A DNA stretch of 64,000 nucleotides, from the IMG/VR virus record IMGVR_UViG_3300044295_000092, positions 1 through 64,000 of that record. One strand, 5' to 3'. A program made the translations under genes and the position numbers. The notes beneath the pieces were generated by a model. That model had not been told where the DNA came from. It searched no databases and was given only the letters and a program-made list of their open reading frames with translations. This document shows, one piece after another, positions 8,589 through 15,571 of this stretch. The stretch is from a virus. Numbering within the stretch: the stretch's first letter is position 1; each line of letters opens with the position of its first letter.

Positions 8589-9039
8589 GCAAGTAGATAC
8601 AAGACTAGATCGTGAACAAGAAACAAGAAGTGAGTTTATAAGACCTGATAGCTGGAAACCTGCATCATTATTACCTGAATTTAAAAAGGTACCTGGTTGG
8701 GCATATCGATGGATTAGAACTAGTTTACTAAACGAAGCTGATAACATTAACGTTTCTACCAGAATGCGTGAAGGATGGGAACCCGTTAAATTAGCGGACC
8801 ACCCTGAAATGAAACTAATGGTTGACCAAAATTCTCGTTTTAAAGACGGAATTGAAATTGGTGGACTATTACTTTGTAAGATCCCAGAAGAGTTTGTTAA
8901 TCAACGTAGTGCTTACTATGAAAATCAAGCTAAGCAACAAGCGCAAGCAGTTGATAACAGCTTTATGAAACAGAATGATCCTCGTATGCCTCTCTTTGCT
9001 GAGAAAAAATCTACGACTTCATTCGGTAAAGGTAGTTAA
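8581..9039 (+). CDS. Hypothetical head-module protein (152 aa)
   Basis: Soluble and mixed alpha/beta, with aromatic patches (VPGWAYRWIR near 38-47) and a glutamine-rich C-terminal third. It is translationally coupled to the scaffold gene. No catalytic motif is visible. Its place between scaffold and decoration genes suggests a head assembly role. Confidence 0.7.
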   Translation: MDKQVDTRLDREQETRSEFIRPDSWKPASLLPEFKKVPGWAYRWIRTSLLNEADNINVSTRMREGWEPVKLADHPEMKLMVDQNSRFKDGIEIGGLLLCKIPEEFVNQRSAYYENQAKQQAQAVDNSFMKQNDPRMPLFAEKKSTTSFGKGS

Positions 9040-9063
9040 TTTTAAAAATTTAAGGAGATAATT

Positions 9064-9666
9064 ATGGCTTATCCAACAGTCAGTGCTCCGTACGGATTTG
9101 ATCCAATTAACCGTTTTGATGGTTTACCATATGCAGGTGCAACACAGTTGTATCCTGTAACAAGTGGTCAAGCTGTTTATAATGGTCAAGTGGTAGCATT
9201 CGTTGCGGGAGGCACAGTATCACCTGTAGCAGACTTAACAGCAACAAGTATTTATGCTGTAGGTGTTTGCGTAGGTGTACAATACACAAACTCATTAGGT
9301 CAAACAGTACAAGCACAATACGCACCAGCATCTGGTGTAACAAACGTTTATGCTTATGTTGTTAATGATCCAGCAGCTGAGTTTAAAGTAGCTGTAGTAA
9401 ATGGTTCTGGCGTAGTAACACCAGTAGCTGGCACACTACTTAACTCAAACGTAACAGGTTATACAGGCACAGGTTCTGCTACAACTGGTAATATCAATTC
9501 TGGTATTGTTGGTTCTACAGCAAACTCTACTGCTACATTCTTGTTCCGTGTTACAGGTCTTGTTCCAGAATCTGTCAATACATCTGGTTTATACTCAGAA
9601 GTTATTGTTAAATTCAATGGTTCATGGCATCAACAACTTTCAACAACTGGCACTGCCACAGCTTAA
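9064..9666 (+). CDS. Putative capsid decoration protein
   Basis: A 200-residue, beta-rich, G/T/V-rich protein that begins with a typical head-protein opening (SAPYGFDPINR). It lies 12 bp upstream of the major capsid gene with a strong AAGGAGATAATT ribosome binding site. Size, composition and position fit capsid cement or decoration proteins. Alternative: a head fibre subunit. Confidence 0.6.
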   Translation: MAYPTVSAPYGFDPINRFDGLPYAGATQLYPVTSGQAVYNGQVVAFVAGGTVSPVADLTATSIYAVGVCVGVQYTNSLGQTVQAQYAPASGVTNVYAYVVNDPAAEFKVAVVNGSGVVTPVAGTLLNSNVTGYTGTGSATTGNINSGIVGSTANSTATFLFRVTGLVPESVNTSGLYSEVIVKFNGSWHQQLSTTGTATA

Positions 9667-9678
9667 GGAGAATAGAAC

Positions 9679-10593
9679 ATGGCAATTTCACGCGCTCAGC
9701 TCCTTAAGGAGCTATTACCAGGCCTTAACGCATTATTCGGTTTAGAATATAAACGTTACGGTGAAGAACACAAAGAAATCTACGAAACTGAATCATCAGA
9801 ACGTAGCTTTGAAGAAGAAACAAAACTTTCAGGTTTCTCAGCAGCACCAGTCAAAAACGAAGGCACTGCAATCGCTTATGACAATGCTCAAGAAGCTTGG
9901 ACTGCACGATACAATCATCAAACTATCGCTCTTGGTTTCTCTTTAACAGAAGAAGCTGTAGAAGATAACTTGTATGACACATTATCTGCACGTTACACAA
10001 AAGCTTTAGCAAGAGCTATGGCTTATACAAAACAAGTTAAGGCTGCTGCAGTTCTTAATAATGGTTTCAACACTTCTGGTTCATACAACGGTGGTGATGG
10101 CGTATCATTATTCAACACAGCTCACCCACTTGTTGGTGGCGGTACAAACAGCAACACTCAATCTACAGCTACAGACTTGAACGAAACAGCATTGGAAAAT
10201 GCAGTTATTCAAATTGCAGCTTGGACTGATGAGCGTGGTCTCTTGATCGCTGCTCAACCACGTAAATTAGTTGTTCCACCAGCATTGCAATTCGTTGCAA
10301 CTCGCTTGTTAGAAACTGAACTACGTGTAGCAACAGCTGATAACGACATCAATGCAATTAAGAACAATGGTTCTATCCCAGAAGGTTACACAGTTAACCA
10401 CTTCTTAACAGATAGCAACGCATATTTCTTAACAACTGATGTTCCTAACGGCATGAAACACTTTGAACGTATCCCATTATCAACATCTATGGACGGTGAC
10501 TTTGATACTGGTAACGTACGTTACAAAGCTCGTGAACGTTATAGCTTTGGTTGGTCAGATCCTCTCGGTATGTGGGGTTCACCAGGTGCTTAA
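9679..10593 (+). CDS. Major capsid protein
   Basis: The 304-residue protein has the layout of Mu gpT-like major head subunits of the HK97 fold. It has a short N-terminal helix, EIYETESSERSFEEE near 33-47, an FNTAHPLVGGGTN loop near 149-161, and LVVPPALQFVATRLL near 196-210. There is no long N-terminal delta domain, which agrees with a separate scaffold gene. The strong GGAGAATAGAAC ribosome binding site and the terminator right after the gene (10620-10648) fit high expression. Confidence 0.9.
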   Translation: MAISRAQLLKELLPGLNALFGLEYKRYGEEHKEIYETESSERSFEEETKLSGFSAAPVKNEGTAIAYDNAQEAWTARYNHQTIALGFSLTEEAVEDNLYDTLSARYTKALARAMAYTKQVKAAAVLNNGFNTSGSYNGGDGVSLFNTAHPLVGGGTNSNTQSTATDLNETALENAVIQIAAWTDERGLLIAAQPRKLVVPPALQFVATRLLETELRVATADNDINAIKNNGSIPEGYTVNHFLTDSNAYFLTTDVPNGMKHFERIPLSTSMDGDFDTGNVRYKARERYSFGWSDPLGMWGSPGA

Positions 10594-10619
10594 TTAGCAA
10601 CTGGCTACGTACTACTAAG

Positions 10620-10648
10620 GGGCTTGCTTAAAACGCAGGCCCTTTTTT
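10620..10648 (+). terminator. Intrinsic terminator after the major capsid gene
   Basis: GGGCTTGC (10620-10627) pairs with GCAGGCCC (10635-10642), one G-U pair, around a TTAAAAC loop, followed by six T residues. It separates the capsid transcript from the downstream pqqA unit. Confidence 0.92.
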
Positions 10649-10688
10649 CATGGTTTTACGTAAGAATTAAATGCAAAAAAGTAATATA

Positions 10689-10717
10689 TTGACAACTGTA
10701 TACATTGGGTATACAAA
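10689..10717 (+). promoter_or_regulatory. Promoter and operator-like dyad of pqqA
   Basis: A perfect TTGACA (10689-10694) is followed after 17 bp by TACAAA (10712-10717); TATACA 2 bp upstream is an alternative -10 box. A perfect inverted repeat, TGTATAC (10697-10703), 5 bp, GTATACA (10709-10715), covers the spacer and -10 box, as a repressor site would. It lies between the capsid terminator and pqqA, so pqqA has its own regulated start. Confidence 0.75.
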
Positions 10718-10734
10718 AATTTAAGGAGAATATT

Positions 10735-10812
10735 ATGAAAGCATGGACAAAACCAGCAGCAACTGAAATGAGATTTGGCTTTGAAGTTACTATGTACGTG
10801 ATGAATAAGTAA
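10735..10812 (+). CDS. pqqA: PqqA, coenzyme PQQ precursor peptide (25 aa)
   Basis: PqqA is the ribosomally made peptide whose glutamate and tyrosine are cross-linked by PqqE and excised to become pyrroloquinoline quinone. The product shows the family hallmarks: WTKP at residues 4-7, an E-M-R-F-G-F stretch at 11-16, and the core E17-V-T-M-Y21 with E and Y in the E-x3-Y spacing that is cross-linked. Length (25 aa) is typical (22-29). The strong AAGGAG ribosome binding site, own TTGACA promoter and own UUCG terminator make it a complete transcription unit inside the phage head module. No pqqB-E genes are present, so host enzymes must process it. In methylotrophs PQQ serves methanol dehydrogenase. 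Confidence 0.93.
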   Translation: MKAWTKPAATEMRFGFEVTMYVMNK

Positions 10813-10819
10813 TAAATTA

Positions 10820-10839
10820 GGGGCTTCGGCCCCTTTTTT
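10820..10839 (+). terminator. Intrinsic terminator of pqqA (UUCG tetraloop)
   Basis: GGGGC, TTCG, GCCCC, then six T residues. A UUCG-capped GC stem with a T-run 7 bp after the pqqA stop is a canonical terminator and closes the single-gene cassette. Confidence 0.95.
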
Positions 10840-10840
10840 A

Positions 10841-10849
10841 TGATATAAT
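10841..10849 (+). promoter_or_regulatory. Extended -10 promoter for the post-pqqA virion operon
   Basis: TGATATAAT is a perfect TGnTATAAT extended -10 element directly downstream of the pqqA terminator. The -35 position falls inside the terminator stem and has no match, as tolerated by extended -10 promoters. Transcription would start near 10856 at the first stem of the structured leader. Confidence 0.5.
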
Positions 10850-10856
10850 GCTTGTA

Positions 10857-10940
10857 AATAATATCAATTTTGGTATTATTTGGGAATCCGGGTTACCCGG
10901 TTTATTAGACTGTCCCGGCAGACGCATATAAGACTAATAA
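10857..10940 (+). promoter_or_regulatory. Structured 5' leader, candidate cis-regulatory RNA
   Basis: Three consecutive stems lie upstream of the gene at 10969: AATAATA (10857-10863) with TATTATT (10874-10880); CCGGG (10888-10892) with CCCGG (10896-10900); TTATTAG (10902-10908) with CTAATAA (10934-10940), the last holding a small CTG/CAG hairpin (10910-10921). The 84-nt block is non-coding and GC-rich in places compared with its surroundings. I cannot match it to a known riboswitch class. Confidence 0.5.
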
Positions 10941-10968
10941 GCCTAACTTTATATGAAGGAAAAATATT

Positions 10969-11451
10969 ATGTCAAGAACTACTTTTTCGGGCCCAGTCCG
11001 TGCCGGTACTAACCGTTATGCTCCATATCAAAACGTAGGTACTGCTGTTACAACTCAACAAGTTGCTTTTACTTACGATGCAACTCTTACACAAAACGCA
11101 ACATTTTATATCCCAGCAGGTTGCAGAATTATCAATATTTTTGTTGATGTTATTACTGGTTATAACTCAGCTACATCAGCTACTTTAACTATTGGTAAAA
11201 CTTCTGGTGGTACAGAATACGCTTCAGGCGTTAATGCTAAAACAACAGGCCGTACAACACCTACATTTACAACTACACAATTAACTAATATGCAATCAAC
11301 TCCAATTGATGTTGCAGCTGCTAATAGCCAACAAGCATGTTCAGCTATCGTAGTTACAGTTACATCAGTAGGTCAACCAACTGCAGGTACAGGTTTTGTT
11401 ACTGTGCAATACGCTCAATCAGATGATCGTTCAGCATTTGGCCAACAATAA
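10969..11451 (+). CDS. Putative beta-sheet virion protein (160 aa)
   Basis: The protein is threonine/alanine/valine rich with alternating beta-strand pattern and no catalytic motif. It has a GAAGGAAAA ribosome binding site and is followed by a stem-loop at 11461-11479. Composition and place after the capsid gene suggest a capsid surface or head-fibre protein. I do not recognise a named family. Confidence 0.6.
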   Translation: MSRTTFSGPVRAGTNRYAPYQNVGTAVTTQQVAFTYDATLTQNATFYIPAGCRIINIFVDVITGYNSATSATLTIGKTSGGTEYASGVNAKTTGRTTPTFTTTQLTNMQSTPIDVAAANSQQACSAIVVTVTSVGQPTAGTGFVTVQYAQSDDRSAFGQQ

Positions 11452-11460
11452 TTAATCATG

Positions 11461-11479
11461 GGGGGCGCTTAGCCCCCTT
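11461..11479 (+). terminator. GC stem-loop, weak terminator or processing site
   Basis: GGGGGC (11461-11466), GCTTA loop, GCCCCC (11472-11477), followed by only two T residues. The stem is strong but the T-run is short, so partial termination, mRNA 3'-end protection or processing between two structural genes is more likely than full termination. Confidence 0.55.
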
Positions 11480-11502
11480 ATAAAAATTTAAGGAGATTAA
11501 TT

Positions 11503-11796
11503 ATGACAATGCAATATGATGTAAGAAGTATTCACACTGGTGGAACGCAAACAAATCAAGCTCTTGTTTCAGGTAGAGTTCGTATTAAATCAGTTATTAT
11601 TACTGGCGGTGCTACTGCTGGTATGGCTAGATTTTTAGATGCATCAGGCGGTAATATACTTCTAGAACTTGATACAGGTTCAAATTCTAATATGACTAAC
11701 GTAATTTTACCAGGTGAAGGTATTTTATTCCCTAATGGTATTTGGTATACGTCTGTTGCTACTGCACCTATTGGAATTACAGTAATTTATGGCTAG
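11503..11796 (+). CDS. Small beta-rich virion protein (97 aa)
   Basis: The protein shows an alternating hydrophobic strand pattern and glycine turns (IITGGATAGMARFLDASGG). A strong AAGGAGATTAATT ribosome binding site precedes it. Its stop overlaps the next start by 8 bp. Comparable small jelly-roll-like proteins are found in the head region of related phages. No specific function can be assigned. Confidence 0.6.
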   Translation: MTMQYDVRSIHTGGTQTNQALVSGRVRIKSVIITGGATAGMARFLDASGGNILLELDTGSNSNMTNVILPGEGILFPNGIWYTSVATAPIGITVIYG

Positions 11797-12052
11797 TAAG
11801 AAAAAAGGTCCCTCATTAGCAGTCGGACGTGGTGAGAAGCTCCCTGTGTCTAAAGGCGCAGGTCTTACCGCTAAAGGCAGGGCCAAGTATAATGCTGCTA
11901 CAGGATCACATTTAAAAGCACCTCAACCACAAGGTGGACCGCGTAAACGTTCATTTTGTGCTCGTATGTCTGGTATGCCAGGTCCTATGAAGGATGAAAA
12001 AGGTAGACCCACACGTAAGGCTGCTTCATTAAAACGATGGGGGTGCAAATGA
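11789..12052 (+). CDS. Small basic protein, DUF6321-like
   Basis: This 87-residue lysine/arginine/glycine-rich protein carries conserved blocks (LTAKGRAKYN, GGPRKRSFCARM, GPMKDEKGRPTRKA) that I associate with the phage family DUF6321. The role is unknown. Its high positive charge suggests DNA association inside the virion. It overlaps both neighbours. Confidence 0.7.
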   Translation: MASKKKGPSLAVGRGEKLPVSKGAGLTAKGRAKYNAATGSHLKAPQPQGGPRKRSFCARMSGMPGPMKDEKGRPTRKAASLKRWGCK

Positions 12053-12267
12053 GTACAGAAAGAGAATTAGCTGAACATGGCATCGAAATTAAACATATTC
12101 AAGCGGATGTAGATACTATTATGGAAGATATGGAACAATTAAAAGCTAGACTTGATAATATTGAAAAAACGCTAGAAGAAATTAAAGGCGGTTGGAAAGT
12201 GTTTATTGCGATTGCTACTGCAGGATCTATGTTTATTAGTTGGATCGTTAATCACTGGTTAAAATAA
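12049..12267 (+). CDS. Coiled coil plus C-terminal membrane anchor (72 aa)
   Basis: Residues about 10-48 form heptads (a coiled coil), followed by one transmembrane helix (VFIAIATAGSMFISWIVNHW) at the C-terminus. This is the plan of XhlA-like accessory lysis proteins. ATG 12049 overlaps the preceding stop as ATGA and lies after GGGGG; an ATG at 12037 is less likely. It might cooperate with the holin at 26835-27236, but a structural role is not excluded. Confidence 0.6.
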   Translation: MSTERELAEHGIEIKHIQADVDTIMEDMEQLKARLDNIEKTLEEIKGGWKVFIAIATAGSMFISWIVNHWLK

Positions 12268-12295
12268 TATGAAAGCATTTATTGAAAGGGTATTT

Positions 12296-12445
12296 ATGGC
12301 TAAAAGAAATAAAGAAGAGTCTGTACAAGATCAGGCTACAGAAGCCGTAGTAGAAGCTATTGTAGAAACTAAATCTAAATCAGATAAACATAAAGATGAT
12401 TGTCAATGTAGTACATGTTTAGAATGTTTAGAGTGGAGAAAATAA
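12296..12445 (+). CDS. Small acidic protein with a C-terminal cysteine cluster (49 aa)
   Basis: From ATG 12296 (AAAGGG 5 nt upstream) a 49-codon frame runs to TAA 12443. The C-terminus holds C-x-C-x2-C-x2-C (residues 36-44), which could bind a metal. An in-frame ATG at 12269 would add nine residues but has no ribosome binding site. The next gene starts 1 bp after it. I do not recognise a family. Confidence 0.6.
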   Translation: MAKRNKEESVQDQATEAVVEAIVETKSKSDKHKDDCQCSTCLECLEWRK

Positions 12446-12446
12446 T

Positions 12447-12830
12447 ATGCCAAGCGTATCCAAAAAACAACACAATTTAATGGCAGCCGTAGCTAATAAT
12501 CCTGCGTTTGCTAAAAAGGTCGGTATTAAAAAATCAATCGGTGAGGAGTTTCTCCAAGCTGATAAAGGTAAAAAATTTAAAGGAGGCGGTATGGCTAAAT
12601 CAGATTTAAAAGAAGATACAAAGATGGACAAAGCTCAAGACAAAGCTATGATCAAAAAAGCATTTAAACAACATGATGCTCAAGAACATAAGGGTGGCAA
12701 AGGTACTAAATTAGCTCTTAAAAAAGGCGGTTGTGCAAAAATGTGTGGTGGTGGTATGTCTAAAGCTAAAAAATATGCACGTGGTGGTGGTATTGAAGTA
12801 CGTGGTAAAACTAAAGGAAAGATTATTTAA
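12447..12830 (+). CDS. Basic K/G-rich virion-module protein (DUF3008-like N-terminus)
   Basis: The N-terminus (SKKQHNLMAAV, then PAFAKKVGI and a GEEF-x-ADKG block) resembles the DUF3008 type of small phage proteins. The rest is lysine/glycine rich with cysteines at CAKMCGGG, and it ends in the RGKTKGKII motif. The same terminal motif recurs in the next gene and, internally, at 15147-15341. These basic proteins form a cluster between decoration and adaptor genes. The role may be DNA condensation or internal head structure (inference). Confidence 0.65.
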   Translation: MPSVSKKQHNLMAAVANNPAFAKKVGIKKSIGEEFLQADKGKKFKGGGMAKSDLKEDTKMDKAQDKAMIKKAFKQHDAQEHKGGKGTKLALKKGGCAKMCGGGMSKAKKYARGGGIEVRGKTKGKII

Positions 12831-12832
12831 TC

Positions 12833-13219
12833 ATGGCTGATAAAGATCTCAAACCTAGCGATATGTATCAAAAGGAATTAAAAGAGTTGTATGAAACAGG
12901 TACAACTCAAAGACAAATAGATGCTGCTAAAGCAAAAAACAAAGAACTTGCAGACCAATTAATGCAGCAAGGTATTGACCTTGCAGGTCCAAAAGATAAA
13001 GTACGTCCTGTACAAATGCCTGAATTAAAAACAAAAGATACAGGTGATAAAAATAAATTTGATATTAAAGGTACTCTTCCTAAAGGCTATGAAAATGCTA
13101 AACCTGTTAAAAAAGGTGGCATGATTAAGAAAATGAAAAAAGGTGGATCAGTAGGATCAGCTTCTAAACGTGCTGATGGATGTGCTACAAAAGGTAAAAC
13201 AAAAGGACGTATAATCTAA
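12833..13219 (+). CDS. Basic K/G-rich virion-module protein 2
   Basis: The 128-residue protein has a helical N-terminal half and a lysine/glycine-rich second half with KKGG repeats. It ends in KGKTKGRII, nearly the same tail as its upstream neighbour. The shared tail suggests a common targeting or assembly signal. The stop overlaps the next ATG. Confidence 0.65.
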   Translation: MADKDLKPSDMYQKELKELYETGTTQRQIDAAKAKNKELADQLMQQGIDLAGPKDKVRPVQMPELKTKDTGDKNKFDIKGTLPKGYENAKPVKKGGMIKKMKKGGSVGSASKRADGCATKGKTKGRII

Positions 13220-13515
13220 TGAGATCTTCACGTGGTATGGGAGCTATTATGAAATCTAAAATACCTGGTGCTATGCCAGATAAGATGCCTAAAGGCAAAG
13301 TAAAAGCACGTCGTGATAACACAGACTTTACTCAGTATAAAGAAGGTGGAAGTGTTAATGCTGCGGGTAATTACACAAAACCTAGTCTACGTAAAAGAAT
13401 TGTAGCTCAAGTAAAAGCAGCTGCAACACATGGTACAGGTGCTGGTCAATGGTCAGCTCGTAAAGCACAACTCGTTGCAAAGAAATATAAAGCTGCAGGT
13501 GGCGGTTATAAGTGA
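13219..13515 (+). CDS. DUF5872-like small basic protein
   Basis: The C-terminal half (TKPSLRKRIVAQVKA, then GAGQWSARKAQ and KKYKAAGGGY) matches the pattern of DUF5872, a small domain seen in phages and giant viruses. The N-terminal half is basic and disordered. Function is unknown. The stop overlaps the GTG start of the next gene. Confidence 0.7.
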   Translation: MRSSRGMGAIMKSKIPGAMPDKMPKGKVKARRDNTDFTQYKEGGSVNAAGNYTKPSLRKRIVAQVKAAATHGTGAGQWSARKAQLVAKKYKAAGGGYK

Positions 13516-13763
13516 GTGCCTTAGCTAAATCTCAACGTTCACTCAAATCATGGGGTGATCAAAAGTGGAGAACTAAGTCTGGTAAAAAGTCTAGTGAGAC
13601 AGGTGAAAGATATTTACCAGAAAAAGCTATTAAAGCTTTAAGTCCACAAGAATACGCTGCAACAACAAAAGCTAAAAGGGCAGGTAAAGCTAAAGGTAAA
13701 CAATTTGTAGCTCAACCTAAGTCTATTAAACAAAAAGTAAAACCATATAGAAAGATTAAATAA
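13512..13763 (+). CDS. Conserved basic phage protein (83 aa, GTG start)
   Basis: A GTG start overlaps the preceding TGA. The sequence is lysine-rich with blocks RSLKSWGDQKWRTKSG and SETGERYLPEKAIKALS that recur in small basic proteins of many aquatic phages. There is no catalytic motif. It probably belongs to the same virion or packaging-associated group as its neighbours. Confidence 0.65.
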   Translation: MSALAKSQRSLKSWGDQKWRTKSGKKSSETGERYLPEKAIKALSPQEYAATTKAKRAGKAKGKQFVAQPKSIKQKVKPYRKIK

Positions 13764-14701
13764 TGGTAGATAGAACCTCAGGAACAGTAACTTTTAATTT
13801 AGATTTAAATAATCTAGTTGAAGATGCGTTTGAGCGTTGTGGCCAAGAACTACGTACTGGATACGACTTAAGAACTGCACGTCGTTCACTTAATATTATG
13901 ACAGCTGAATGGGCTAATCGTGGTATTAACATGTGGACTTTAGAACCTGGTCAAGTGACATTAAACCAAGGTCAGATTATGTATCCATTACCTGTTGATA
14001 CAATTGATTTATTAGATATGGTTACACGCACAGGTTCAGGTTCAACACAACAAGATATTAATATTAACCGTATTTCTGAATCTACATACATAACAATACC
14101 TAATAAAAATGCTACAGGACGTCCAATACAAGTTTGGATTAATAGACAAAGTGGTCAAGAGAACCCTACTACAATAACTTTAAATGAGACTTTAACTGCA
14201 ACAAATACAACTGCAGACGATATTATTACACTATCAAGTACAGTAGGTTTAGCACAGTTTGGTTTTATTAAAATTGGCGATGAAACAATTCAATATGGTG
14301 GTGTAAGTGGAAATACAATTACAGGATGTATTAGAGCTGTTAATAATACAACAATCGCAGCTCATGCAATAGGTGATAAAGTCTACGTACAAAATTTACC
14401 TACAATTAATGTATGGCCTGCTCCTGATCAAAGTAATTTTTATACATTTGTATATTACAGATTAAGACGCATTCAAGATGCAGGGAACGGCGTGACCGTA
14501 GAAGATATTCCATTTAGATTTATTCCTGCTATGGTTGCAGGATTAGCTTATTATTTAAGTTTAAAATTACCAGGTGCTGAACCTAGAATCACTATGTTAA
14601 AACAAGCATATGATGAATCATTTCAGTTAGCAGCTGACGAGGACAGAGAAAAAGCTCCAGTACGATTTGTACCAAGAGATATGTTCTATTATAGGAACTA
14701 A
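13763..14701 (+). CDS. Head-tail adaptor / gp4-like connector
   Basis: A 312-residue protein with a helical N-terminal bundle (LVEDAFERCGQEL), the ARRSLNIMTAEWANRGINMW signature of short-tail adaptor proteins, and a C-terminal helix (AGLAYYLSLKLPGA). A beta-rich insert (about 137-212) with IGDETIQYGGVSGNTITG looks like an extra surface domain. It would join the portal to the tail. Confidence 0.75.
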   Translation: MVDRTSGTVTFNLDLNNLVEDAFERCGQELRTGYDLRTARRSLNIMTAEWANRGINMWTLEPGQVTLNQGQIMYPLPVDTIDLLDMVTRTGSGSTQQDININRISESTYITIPNKNATGRPIQVWINRQSGQENPTTITLNETLTATNTTADDIITLSSTVGLAQFGFIKIGDETIQYGGVSGNTITGCIRAVNNTTIAAHAIGDKVYVQNLPTINVWPAPDQSNFYTFVYYRLRRIQDAGNGVTVEDIPFRFIPAMVAGLAYYLSLKLPGAEPRITMLKQAYDESFQLAADEDREKAPVRFVPRDMFYYRN

Positions 14702-14703
14702 AA

Positions 14704-15135
14704 ATGCCTAGTAAATATTCAAGTGGCAAGAATGCGATTGCCCAATGTGATCGATGTAATTTTAGGTATAAGCTATCTCAGTTAAAACGATTGGTTATTA
14801 AGACCAAAAATGTTAATATACTTGTATGTAAAACTTGCTGGGAACCAGATCAACCGCAGTTACAACTTGGTATGTATCCAGTAAGTGATCCGCAAGCAGT
14901 AAGAGATCCAAGACCTGATAGTCCTAGTTATTATCAATCAGGATTAGATGGATTACAAGTAGAAGCAGGTACAGGTGTATCACCAGAGCAAACAGGTGTA
15001 CCATTATTAGGTAGTAGAATTATACAGTGGGGATGGAAACCTGTAGGTGGAGCAAGTTATTTTGATGCTGCATTAACACCAAATGATTTAGTAGCACAAG
15101 GTAATGTAAGTAGTGTAACAGTAACAATAACTTAA
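14704..15135 (+). CDS. Zinc-ribbon containing phage protein
   Basis: CDRC (residues 15-18) and CKTC (42-45) make a four-cysteine zinc ribbon near the N-terminus. The remaining part is proline-rich then beta. It lies among adaptor genes. Probably a minor virion or assembly protein. Confidence 0.65.
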   Translation: MPSKYSSGKNAIAQCDRCNFRYKLSQLKRLVIKTKNVNILVCKTCWEPDQPQLQLGMYPVSDPQAVRDPRPDSPSYYQSGLDGLQVEAGTGVSPEQTGVPLLGSRIIQWGWKPVGGASYFDAALTPNDLVAQGNVSSVTVTIT

Positions 15136-15146
15136 GGAGAAGTAAA

Positions 15147-15341
15147 ATGGCATATAAATCAGCAGCTGATGGTATTACTAAAAAAGGTAAGACTAAAGGT
15201 CGTAATTTAGGTGATGATGGCGCTAAAGTAGGCATTGAAAAAGGACCAAAACATGCTGGTTCTAAAGGTGGTAAAACTAATGCTGACATGAAATCTATGG
15301 GTCGTAACCTAGCTAAAATTGCAGCACAGAAAAAAGGATAA
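15147..15341 (+). CDS. Small K/G-rich protein with KGKTKGR motif
   Basis: This 64-residue basic protein has KKGKTKGRNL near its N-terminus (residues 12-21). The same motif forms the C-terminus of the products at 12447-12830 and 12833-13219. An AAGGAG ribosome binding site precedes it. No function is known. Confidence 0.65.
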   Translation: MAYKSAADGITKKGKTKGRNLGDDGAKVGIEKGPKHAGSKGGKTNADMKSMGRNLAKIAAQKKG

Positions 15342-15346
15342 TAAAT

Positions 15347-15568
15347 ATGGCAGAATATAAACAACCAGTAAATGTGCCTAATGCAAACATCTTCTACAAC
15401 GAAGATCCAAATACATTAAAAGCACAAGACCTTAATAAAGGTACAGGTAGACAAAGAGTTAGTGCTGGTGATCCAGGTTCTAAATCTATGAATAGACATG
15501 GCGAAACACAAATTCGTGGATGTGGTGCAGCTACTAAGGGTACTAAAGCTCGTGGCCCTATGGCATAA
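15347..15568 (+). CDS. Small G/K-rich protein with GAATKG tail (73 aa)
   Basis: The protein ends in CGAATKGTKARG, a terminal pattern I have seen in many small proteins of aquatic phages and related to the KGKTKGR motif above. It is likely disordered and basic. Placed directly before the second adaptor gene. Confidence 0.65.
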   Translation: MAEYKQPVNVPNANIFYNEDPNTLKAQDLNKGTGRQRVSAGDPGSKSMNRHGETQIRGCGAATKGTKARGPMA

Positions 15569-15571
15569 TAA

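Noticed and set aside
9107-9343. Minus-strand frame inside the decoration gene
   Set aside because: Leucine/histidine-rich shadow of a real T/V/A-rich plus-strand gene, with no ribosome binding site.
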